Below are positions 51,601 through 60,386 of a stretch of DNA of 64,000 nucleotides, piece after piece. The notes under the pieces were generated by a model that saw only the letters and a list, made by a program, of their open reading frames with translations, was not told the origin of the DNA and searched no databases. Numbering within the stretch: position 1 is the first letter of the stretch; the number at the start of each line of letters is the position of its first letter. Position numbers and translations under genes: made by a program. This stretch comes from Coemansia sp. RSA 487 (taxonomy: Eukaryota > Kickxellomycota > Kickxellomycetes > Kickxellales > Kickxellaceae), in contig JANBRJ010000002.1 of assembly GCA_027577595.1 (NCBI GenBank), positions 310,001 through 374,000 of the forward strand, read 5' to 3'.

Positions 51601-54600
51601 TGTCGTTATGTATGTTGTTTAGACGACTTGTATATGGCCAATAAAAAGAGTATTAAGAAATATACAGTTTTAGAGCGTTTATTGTCAGCAAGAGGTGCTC
51701 TGTTTATTGTACACAAACTAGAATATGCCTGCGAATTATAGTTTGGCTGAGCCAAAGTGTTGAAAAGGAGGGAGAAGGGCGGGTTGTATAAGCTTGCTCA
51801 AGACGCTGGTACAATTAGTGACTGGCAAAAATATTAAAACTGAGTATATACGAGATAGGCGAATGGCTCGATGACATGGAGGTATCGAATTATAAGAGAA
51901 GCAATTGTGGAAACCTGAGCCTTGAATATCTAGCGCTCACAGGAAGGAATACGTTTATATGTATAGAAGGTATGGGGGCGTCAATGAAAGCGGAATAATG
52001 GCGATGAGGATGTCAGCAAAGACAAACAGGCTTCTTGATATAGCGTTCATCAAACTCCTTTAATCGCCATTGCATTTTTGGGCACACAGAGGCGAGCCTT
52101 TTAGCATTAAAATAGCCAGCCAAAATATCCAAATGTTGTATGGCAAATAATGGCTGCATGTCAGGGTGGAAAGGAAAAGGGAACAAGCCCAGCTGTGAAT
52201 ACAACAATGTGGTAGGAGGGGAAGGAGGACGAGAGAATGGCCGACTCTTTTACGCCTCAGTAAAAAAGAGGACAAAATAGACGAAGACGCAAAAAAAAAG
52301 ACGAATCGGCAGTGCATTAAACTTAAGGGAAATAAAACATACACCTGCATGCACAACGGCGGGTCCTTAATCCTGTGGGAGGGAGGTATCGGTCCATGGG
52401 GGAAGGAACAACCCCCTCCTGCTTCCTCTCTCTCTCATTTGCTTAATTTGTCTTTTTTTTATTTTGTGGGTGTCCTGCACGAAACCGTTATTGCAAAAGA
52501 AAGAGGCACGAAATACGGACTTGGGAATCACTGTTGACACAGGATCCATATAATTTGCGTAAATTTGAACACATGTCTGCTTTCAAGGCAAGCGCGTGTC
52601 TCTACACCACAAAACCAAAAAATATGCATTTTTCAGCAGAGCATTACGAGCAAGACACAGTTTACATTTCTGTTCTTCACAAGGGATATTCCATTTTATC
52701 CTGCGCTCTGCGCCTTTCAACAGCAATAACGTATCAAGCTATTATTATTTAATGACTTCTCTTATTCCCCGCGATATAAACAGATACTGCTATGCATTCT
52801 CAGATCACTCGAGCATAGTTGCATTATGTACAGGCCACCTTACAAGATGAAAAGAGTTTGCATTCTTGCGTGCTGTTGCTTGGTTTATTTTTTGTCCAAT
52901 CTGCCGCTTTTGGACTGCTTGACAGTCAACAGACAAAGAGAAGCATCTCTCCAATATTCCTTATTGCGTCCTTGCCTGGAGATATGCCATTAATCGTATG
53001 CTGCTGAATGAATAGGCAAGATTAATGCATGGCACCACTGTGTAGCTGGGGCTAGCGCTTATGCCGAAAAGTCGGTACTGGTTTACAGTCAAGCTTCCTT
53101 TCATATTAGCTGCATTTGGCGAGAAGAGGAAGCAGTTTTCTTCTGACACGGTTGCCGTAAAAGTGCTCAATTTATGCACCACTATTGTATATATAGCTCC
53201 ATATACTCCTTTATTGTATATCGTCAAGTGCTTCTATTTATACTTTAAATGTACAATGAACATTGTATTTGAGTGGAAAGTTTAGCCCCAATTTGCCATG
53301 ACATTCCCCCAGCATCGTGGCTATACGGTATGGCGCACCATGCGCTTTTGGAACAACCAGCAATCGGTACAATGAGAAAATAAGCATCCAAGACCATTGA
53401 CCAGACAAAGGTAGAGACTCAATACGCCATGTCTCTTTCTCTCATCGACTGTACAATCATTTGCGCCAATTAATCATTTGTGTACACCCTATTCCATTGA
53501 ACGCATGGCGTGCGCCATGGTATACGCACACGTCAGACAGAGCAAGAAATATGTGCAATAACACACCCACGCACCTGTGGACTGGAAATGAAATAATGTA
53601 CTTACTTTCCGTTTTTTTGCCAAAAAAGGGGGTATCGTTGAACATCGGCCTGCGCTTTTCTTTTCAAAAATAGCCTTGCTTTTATGACAGCAAGTGGAAC
53701 AAGCATATCTTGTTCACAATATCATGTGTCTTTATCCAGTTGTTTGTTTTAAGGTCATCTGTGCATCGCGTGCAAGGAAACAAGGAAAACGAGCTGAGAC
53801 AGGTACTTGATCCACAAGCAAAATAGAGTGTAGATGTGCCTTTCAGTCGCCACAGTTGAATCGCAAATGCCCATAAAAAGTAGCCTCTAGTGGAAAAGGG
53901 CATATGATGTGAATAGTGGCAACAGATTGTGAAAATTGACATAAAATGACGATGCGGAGATGCACAAATGGTATTATAAACAACAAGACAAACTGCAACG
54001 CACTCTTGTGCATGTGCTTCTTTCTTGTTATGATTGAGGAAGGTGAGGCATATCATATTGTTGCTATTGCTGTTTTGTTTGTTTGTTTAGTTGGAAATTG
54101 CTACATCAATACCTATTTGAATTGGGCAAATTAAAACACCTGATGGCATTGGATTTTTTTTATCTTAGCCACAAAGTGCGCGAGTCAACCGTCTTTTACA
54201 CGACATAAGTGCACGAGTATATATATTCTGGGACTACCACACATCATGTGAAATGGTGAGAATATTTTATTCGGGATGTTGGCGATAACTGGCTGGCAAG
54301 AAAATCGACTAAGTTATGTACGTTTACTTTTCCATCCTTCCTACAGCAAGCGGCAACCAGTGTATGTTTATGATTAATATGATGTGGAACAAAAACAAGA
54401 TTTGCCCTTACAGCTGCAGGCTATAACCATATCCGCATTACTGCTATTGTCTGCAGCCTTCTTAGAAAATGAGCTAGCCAATAGGCTTAGCCTTCAAGAT
54501 GGCGTATTCTTGAGGCCATGTACAGCTCTGGCTGCGTAATGAAAAATATGATACAGAATGATACTAAGCAAATAAAGTGCTCTACTCGCAAAACAAACTT

Positions 54601-56291
54601 GTCTATGTTGGCCAGAGACCGGCGCATACTTATGATACTTTTGGCTACTTGTCGTCAATTTTAAAATACTTGTATACATTGAAACAAAATGCATTGCCAA
54701 AAAATCCTTCTTTTTTCTTTGGAGCTTTTGCATTCTCGCAATTCTGATATCATTTTTGAAGAAAAACCTTGTTGGGTTGTTTTTTTATTCATTGACAGTG
54801 ACATTTGGTGTTGAGAGCAGCGCCTGCAAATATGACCATGCCCATTATTCTTTTATTCTCCGTCCATATTTATGCTGAATGCTAGGCTTTTCAGTTTCGC
54901 GTATGTCATACGTTAATTAACGAGCTACGGCACGGATACAACACTGTAAATAGCCGAAACAGGTATTTGAAGCATTTAGAAAAAAGAAAAAAGAACGATA
55001 TGGTTGGCAACCGCATAAACTGAGGAAAATGAGTATGATCGCGATCATTCGTTTTGCGCGTATTGGAAATGAATTACCTAAATCAGATTAAAATTTAGCT
55101 GCAGCATCTAAAAAAACTGAAAATGTAGCAACATCAACAGCAACAAAATTAAACTGCATTTGCTCCATGTTTAAAATGGCAAAGGTATCCTCCAAATTTA
55201 TTTTCATGCACACAACCTCGCATTAATTTGATGCAATGAGAGTAAGCAAGTTATCAATTAAAAAATACATTTTAGCGGATAATACCATGCAATGAGCTTA
55301 GCAAACCATCCATATCTTGTGCATGGTATCGATGCGTTGTATAAATTGACAATGTGCACAACTAAAATGTTTTGGAGATGGCGACATAAAATGAGTTTTG
55401 CATAAGCTGTAATTACACGGATCACAGGGCTTGCTTACATGCTTCGAAGCAAGAGTGTAACTACCCAACATTATAACAAGTTGTTTTCTGAGCCAGTAGC
55501 AGAAAATGATACATATAGTCTGTGCGACATAACACAACAATAGGATAAATGACCAAATGTTTGCACGGGATATGCAATGCGCTGGCAGATCCCCCGTTCC
55601 TCATACTTGAACAGAACAAAGGAGCTTGTGCCGAACAGTTACATGTAAGGCAGTGTGGTTTTTTATCACACGTGGTCTCGCTGTCTTTGCTCGTCCTTGA
55701 AAGAAAAGGCACAGCGCACGCACATGAAATGTCTTTTTCCGCAACGCACAAACAAAACAAAATGTCCAATGTACACGTCACTTGTCCTGGACAACTGGAG
55801 AAAAGCTAGAGCGCCAATTTAAATGGCCGTTGTACACCAATTCGGCTCTCGAAGCTCAAGTCATTGTGACAATGCAAGCTAATCATGTATGCAAACGCAA
55901 TGCTAAATTCAGGCGTATGTGAGACGGATATGGCGTATGCAAATAGAGCATATATTTCAGTGTCCTCCAGCAAATAAATATAAACAACCCATGCTGCCAG
56001 CCTTTTGCAAATGTTGTTTCTGGCAGCTCTTTCTCTCGCAACTAAAGGATAAAAAGACATGTTGCACCTGTATATGCATGGTGCACATAAAGCTACATGA
56101 AAGATAACAGCACATGCAATTAACACACTACAAGGCACATCTCTCTTGTTCTTCGCATGCACCTCACAATGTAAACAAAGCTGCACAGGAAACCAATCTG
56201 CCTTTTTAAGGAAATAAATAAAAGTGACTATGAAAAAAACCTTTGTCTTTCACACACATCGCATTCGTATCAGGTGAGCAAATAAAAAAGG
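51601..56291. other. Gene-poor tract, 4.7 kb
   Basis: No gene can be supported. Open frames are short, on both strands and without family resemblance. An imperfect inverted repeat of about 30 bp lies at 53316-53345 and 53499-53530. The first part carries the promoter of the HSF-domain gene. The tract continues into the Fanzor relic, so it may be a site where mobile DNA has landed and decayed. Confidence 0.5.
53316..53530. repeat. Imperfect inverted repeat pair, about 215 bp span
   Basis: The arm at 53316-53345 (with GGTATGGCGCACCATGCGC) matches the reverse complement of the arm at 53499-53530 (CGCATGGCGTGCGCCATGG). Each arm is also partly palindromic. It could be the ends of a small non-autonomous transposon or a cruciform. 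The interior shows no coding sequence. Confidence 0.45.
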
Positions 56292-56540
56292 TTAAAATTT
56301 GACGCAATTGAACAACGCAACAGCTGGAAACTCCAAAATAAAGATTTGGCTGCCATATTTAATCCCACTCTCGTCATGAGCATTGATCGCCGATGCTGTT
56401 TCCTTGCCGAAATGTCTTTGGCAACCAATGAAAGAAATCAAGCTAGGGACACACATGTTTGCTTGTTCAATCATTTTGTCTTGTAAAAGTCTCATATCCT
56501 TTTCAAAAAGTCCATCCTTGACGACTTTGGGAAATGACAT
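56292..56540 (-). pseudogene. Protein-like open frame, possible gene fragment
   Basis: An 82-codon ATG frame has ordinary protein composition, including a helical start (MSFPKVVKDGLFEKDMRLLQ) and mixed charged and hydrophobic residues afterwards. No family recognised. It lies just left of the Fanzor element's left inverted repeat. It may be a fragment of a transposon gene or of the locus into which the element inserted, or chance. Confidence 0.25.
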
Positions 56541-56621
56541 TATTTAGCCGTTGACGCACTGTCATAAAGCAAGCGATCTTGGTGATGCAATGTCAACAGT
56601 GCAACAACAGCTCATCATCGA

Positions 56622-56750
56622 TAGCTATACTGTGCTGTGCAAGACTGGTTGCATCGAATAAGAAGGATGTATACGTGCCGAATGGTGAAAGGTTTGCAGT
56701 GGTGATAATGCATTTTGCATTCCAACAAAAAGTTGTTTGCGTCAGTTGGC
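56622..56750 (+). repeat. Left arm of inverted repeat flanking Fanzor
   Basis: Aligns with the reverse complement of 58015-58164. Shared core: TCGAATAA, ATGTATACG, CGAATGGT, GTGGTGATAA, GCATTTTGC and GTTGTTTGCGTC. At five aligned sites the right arm keeps CpG where this arm has TpG or CpA. It lacks about 21 bp that the right arm has as a partial internal duplication. Confidence 0.8.
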
Positions 56751-56922
56751 ATTATATCTGTGCTTGGAAGCAAGTGGCGCAAACTGGGCTTTGTGGAGAA
56801 AACTGTTTGCTGCACGCCTATTATTTCACTTTTGTTTCTCCTTGGATTTCCTTTGACATTTTATTTCTACTAGTAATGCCAAATACATCTTTCAATGCAT
56901 ATATTATATTAGCCATCTGCTT

Positions 56923-57815
56923 TTGTTTGCTCACCCATCCGCAATTAACAGTGAGAATATATCAGACACAGGAACACGCGTTATAAAGCGCCCCCTAAAA
57001 TCTCTGGTAAAAGACAGAAACGTCATTACCAAGGCAAACAACTATGTTGTAGCGGCCAACACAGCCTCTACACACATGCATGGGCTGGCTCGGTGGATAT
57101 TTGTCCATGAGCTGGCTACTCATAAGCAGTTCTTTCCAGGTAAATATGAGCAGTATGTCAGGACGCGTGCTGCTTTTTGGCCAGTGCTGAGTAAATTCTA
57201 CACGAACAGCATGACTGCCAGCAACAATGGGAACAACCCTCAGCCAATTCATCGCAAGCTTTGGCAATCCGCCCACATCAAGAAGCAACAAGCTGATGAG
57301 CAGCTAGCAAAGTGCATTCGGGCGACATATAACTATGAAAAACCCACTGTGATCTTAGGTAGCTGGAGTACGCCAATGGTTCGCTACTATGAGCCTATAC
57401 AGGGGATCGGATTTCGGCGAATGCTGAGGAAGAAAGAGCGCCAAATCTATCTTATTGACAAATTCAGAACATCAAAGACTTGCCTGAACTGCCTCACCGG
57501 TGCTCTTGAGAAGTTCCTGAAAGTGCCCAACCCCCCTACCAACGCGGGAAGATGAAAGAAGTGCTCTGCCACGGTCTCCTTAAGTGCACCAACGAACCAT
57601 ATATGGATCCTGTGGAAGCGGATGGTGTTTTGGCTCCTCGTTCATGCATGTACAACCGAGATCTTGCAGCTGTTCTCAACTTTAGGCATATTTTCCATGG
57701 CCTTCGCAGCCACGGTGAGACTCCAGAGTACTTTTGTCGCAGTCAGCTTGCTGCCATTGCTACCACTGAACAGCAACCTAAGAAGAAAAGGAAGATAGCG
57801 AGAACAAACAAATAA
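56923..57815 (+). pseudogene. Fanzor (eukaryotic TnpB-like RNA-guided nuclease) relic
   Basis: Two adjoining frames (56923-57555 and 57552-57815) carry Fanzor pieces in order. The N-terminal part has TRVIKRPLKSLVKDRNV and a helix LARWIFVHEL. A C-terminal part follows: HRKLWQSAHIKKQQADEQL, VILGSWSTP (family usually GDWS), EPIQGIGFRRMLRKK, YLIDKFRTSKTCLNC, CHGLLKC, then YNRDLAAVLNFRHI, the RuvC-III motif with its aspartate. Fanzors are about 600-700 residues; here the middle with most of the recognition and first RuvC parts is missing. There is no ATG, and the frame changes once in a C-rich run near 57530. The family's D-E-[YF]-x-T-S is D-K-F-R-T-S, and the second zinc pair is incomplete. It is therefore a non-functional copy. 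Confidence 0.8.
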
Positions 57816-58014
57816 CAACTGCCACGAAATTCAGCCAAGGTTATAACCGCGGCAAACCCTAGTTCTAGGATAGGAGGATGCTGATGGTGTTCCTTTTCCA
57901 GGTAGGTGCTCGAATGAGAGCCGAGGAGATAAACATCTGTGACTGCTTCTAGACAACAGCACTAATCATTTGTGTTTTCACTGTTTTCCTGTTTTGCGCT
58001 GACGCATATTCCAC
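57816..58014 (+). other. Fanzor 3' flank, candidate omega-RNA region
   Basis: In known Fanzor and TnpB loci the guide RNA is read from sequence at and after the nuclease 3' end. Here the 3' flank contains a small perfect hairpin, CCTAG-TT-CTAGG, at 57858-57869 and a GC-richer stretch to about 57950. No comparison with other copies was possible, so this is only a candidate. Confidence 0.25.
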
Positions 58015-58164
58015 GCCAACCGACGCAAACAACTTGCCACGCCTGCGCAAACAGCCTTTTCTTGGAACGCAAAATGCGTTATCACCACCGCAACCCTTTG
58101 ACCATTCGTCGCGTATACATTCTTTTTATTCGACGCAACTAGTTTTGCAAAACACAGCATATCT
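58015..58164 (-). repeat. Right arm of inverted repeat flanking Fanzor
   Basis: Reverse complement of the left arm, with more CpG retained and an internal partial duplication (GCTGTTTGCGCAGGCGTGG next to GTTGTTTGCGTCGGTTGG). It lies inside a 96-codon minus-strand frame at 57978-58268. The peptide in it (LVASNKKNVYATNGQR) resembles the left-arm translation (LVASNKKDVYVPNGER). Confidence 0.8.
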
Positions 58165-58355
58165 GCGGAAACAAGTAGTAACAGGAGAAAATAAATGAGG
58201 AGAGGACATTGGCAATTGTACACTTGGAATATAAAAGAAAAAAATGGAATAAAGTGATTTAGGTCCAATAGTTTTTGTGTGGTATCTAACAGCTCTGGAT
58301 AGGCGTTATCTCTCTCTGCGTGTGTGGCAGAGGGAGAAACTGCCGTGGCTCTTTA

Positions 58356-59465
58356 TCACGCCAGTTTCATTACCAGTTGGTAAATAAGACGCCTATACGC
58401 AACATCCTCAGCAAGCACCTGGGCAAAGGTAGAATCGCGCAAGTGCTCTGTTATCCCTTCGCGCATTTCCTCCTTGGCCTTATCGTTGTCGGCAAGACGA
58501 ATAAGACACTTTGTCACACTCTTCAGCAACCTTCCCGAAGGAGCAACAACCATCTGGTTGATTACGTTGTTGAGAATAACCAGAACCGTGTGCATTCTTT
58601 TTGGGTGAGAGGTGACATAGTGGAAACCTCCGTCATCGAGGATGATTTTTTGGAAGATAAAAGTAGCCACCACCTTACACAGCTCGCTTCCAATATCCAT
58701 GATCTTGAGGCACAGAGGTAAAAACTCTGTAGCGACAAAAAAGCTGATCACTTCATGGTTGTCGTATTTGACCAGGGCGCCGATAACACCCAGACTCGTG
58801 AGCCGCAGGTTGTCGTATTGCTTGGCCTTGCTTGTCGTGCTCAAGAAGGGATAAAGGAGCTGTGGCACATTCGCTTTGAGCAGTAGCATGCGTGTTTGTT
58901 CGTGGGTGGCGACAAGCTGGAGAAGAGCCAGCGAATTGCATGCACGATTAGACACGGGCATGGTGAGGGCCGGCGGATTGAGTAACGGATAGATGGCGAT
59001 GATCTCCTGGTACAGTATTGTCATCACTCCGTACGAGTTCCACAAGGCAACTCCCAAGTCTGGGTTCTGGTCGCGTCTCCGACTAAGCTCCGTAAGAGCC
59101 TGCTCGCGGTTGTTCGCCGAAAACAGCTCTATCATTAGTTGGTACAGCACTTCATTGTCTGAATTTGAAGTTAATGTTTGAGGATTTCCCGCGCCATTCC
59201 CAGTGCCACCGCCAGTGCTGCCACCGCTTGCTGGCGCAGAACCAGCAAACATTCTATTGAGCATCGAACCAGATGCAGGCGTGCCTTGTTGGCCACCAGG
59301 TCGCGAGTAGAGCATTTGGTTTTGGTAATTCATTGCCTCGATGTCTTTAGAATACAATGGTATTTGCTGTTCTTGCTGCTGCTGTTGCTGGGTGTAAAGA
59401 AAGTTACGAGTAAAAGGCTCCAAATTGCGATATACCTCGACCTCCGTGCTAGCGCTAATGTTCAT
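58356..59465 (-). CDS. CAF40: CNOT9 / CAF40 (RCD1) subunit of the CCR4-NOT complex
   Basis: The 369-residue protein is the conserved Rcd1/CNOT9 armadillo-repeat subunit of CCR4-NOT, the main mRNA deadenylase. The signature runs from about residue 95: VLYQLMIELFSANNREQALTELSRRR, DLGVALWNSYGVMTILYQEI, YPLLNPP, RACNSLALLQLVATHEQTR, FLSTTSKAKQYDNLRLTSLGVIGALVK, ILDDGGFHYV, and LRLADNDKA-type sequence near the end. The N-terminal 95 residues are Gln/Gly-rich and disordered (QQQQQQEQQ), as in other fungi. The ATG at 59465 is chosen; the open frame continues upstream with a non-ATG, hydrophobic stretch that is not conserved. Divergent from SOM1. Confidence 0.95.
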   Translation of the reverse strand: MNISASTEVEVYRNLEPFTRNFLYTQQQQQQEQQIPLYSKDIEAMNYQNQMLYSRPGGQQGTPASGSMLNRMFAGSAPASGGSTGGGTGNGAGNPQTLTSNSDNEVLYQLMIELFSANNREQALTELSRRRDQNPDLGVALWNSYGVMTILYQEIIAIYPLLNPPALTMPVSNRACNSLALLQLVATHEQTRMLLLKANVPQLLYPFLSTTSKAKQYDNLRLTSLGVIGALVKYDNHEVISFFVATEFLPLCLKIMDIGSELCKVVATFIFQKIILDDGGFHYVTSHPKRMHTVLVILNNVINQMVVAPSGRLLKSVTKCLIRLADNDKAKEEMREGITEHLRDSTFAQVLAEDVAYRRLIYQLVMKLA

Positions 59466-59885
59466 TATTTCGCTTGAAAGCGAAGAAAGATTGGAAAGAT
59501 GAGACAAGAAAAATAAATATTCAACAGGAAAGAAAGAAATGATTTTCGAGCTTGTGAAATGCAAAATTAGCACACAATTCCCTTTTGCCAGCGGAATGAG
59601 ACGCTGTCCTTAGATTTCTACCTTTGTTATAAAGAAACGGTACGCAATCCAATGATCCAAAAAGTACAAATATTATGTCAAGTTGAATAAACAGAGGAAA
59701 AGTTCAAGCTGAACACTATTGGCCAGCGAGATACATACACCTTGAGCTTTGATCTTTAGGCCTTTTTGCGTATGTTCGATCTTCCTCCTGTCAAACGCTC
59801 TTTCCCTTCTGCTTAAATTCAAATTCAAATTCAAATTCAAATTTACACTTTGCATTCTCATTCCTGCTCTACTGTTGCGACAAGC
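59466..59885. other. Divergent promoter of CNOT9 and SOM1
   Basis: 420 bp shared by two divergent starts. The AAATTC hexamer tract at 59815-59844 is 42 bp upstream of the SOM1 ATG. Confidence 0.5.
59815..59844. repeat. (AAATTC)5 hexanucleotide tract upstream of SOM1
   Basis: Five units of the hexamer that also forms a tract at 10054-10088. It lies in the short SOM1 5' flank (41 bp before the ATG) and may be transcribed. Confidence 0.85.
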
Positions 59886-60164
59886 ATGCCGTCTTATGCT
59901 GGAGCCGAGTGCTCTGAAGCACAGCCTGATCCGTCCAAAGAGTGCGTGCTTTATATGATTCCTGGATACACGTGCGAAAAGTACCCAACCAAAATTATCT
60001 GCAAGTCATTCAATCGACTATTCAAACAGTGTCCAGGACAGCCCAGGGTGGAGATGGTTCCTGAAAATGGCACCTTTGTCGATATCCAGAACCACAAAAG
60101 CCTTAGTTCATGGCAGCCCAGTTTTACACCTGCTGTGCCTAGCGCAAAGAAGGATAGCAACTAA
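59886..60164 (+). CDS. SOM1: SOM1-like inner-membrane peptidase subunit
   Basis: A 92-residue protein matching the fungal Som1 pattern: CVLYMIPGYTCEKYPTK, then CKSFNRLFKQC, ending a cysteine-rich core (C-x9-C and C-x9-C spacing), and a Pro/Ser tail. In yeast Som1 is needed with Imp1 and Imp2 for cleavage of some mitochondrial precursors in the intermembrane space. The short, cysteine-rich form without a presequence fits intermembrane-space import. The ATG at 59886 is used (GCATGCCG); an extension 12 codons upstream starts at a Met-coding ORF position but adds no homology. The family is small and variable, so the call is good but not certain. Confidence 0.75.
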   Translation: MPSYAGAECSEAQPDPSKECVLYMIPGYTCEKYPTKIICKSFNRLFKQCPGQPRVEMVPENGTFVDIQNHKSLSSWQPSFTPAVPSAKKDSN

Positions 60165-60386
60165 CGAGGCTGGATGATCACGATCAAATCACGCTCTGCA
60201 TTTTAAAATTTTTCCGGAGGGTTCTTCAGCACACAAATCTCTTGTACAGTCTATGGATCTAGTTTTCTTCTTCAAACCTTTCTTCAGTATCACCTTGCTT
60301 TGCCTCTTTCTTCCCCCCTGATATTGTCAGTATATAGAATATTACAGAAACACAACAACCATTATTCTTTATCTCTTTGACAAAAC
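60165..60386. other. Short intergenic region
   Basis: 222 bp between SOM1 and the methyltransferase. A pyrimidine-rich leader (60262-60320) precedes the latter. No feature. Confidence 0.45.

Larger units (their letters stand above)
56622..58164 (+). mobile_element. Degenerate Fanzor-bearing DNA transposon, inverted-repeat bounded
   Basis: The span from the left inverted arm (56622-56750) to the right arm (58015-58164) encloses Fanzor remains and about 200 bp of 3' non-coding DNA. Arms align at roughly 85% over their central 90 bp by eye. True ends and target-site duplications were not found, so the element may reach beyond the arms. No transposase of another family is present, which suggests either a non-autonomous copy or a deletion. 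Age: the arm divergence indicates an old, decayed insertion. Confidence 0.6.

Noticed and set aside
55461-56186. Several 80-126 codon frames left of the Fanzor element
   Set aside because: Cys/His-rich on both strands with no family resemblance; chance open frames in decayed sequence.
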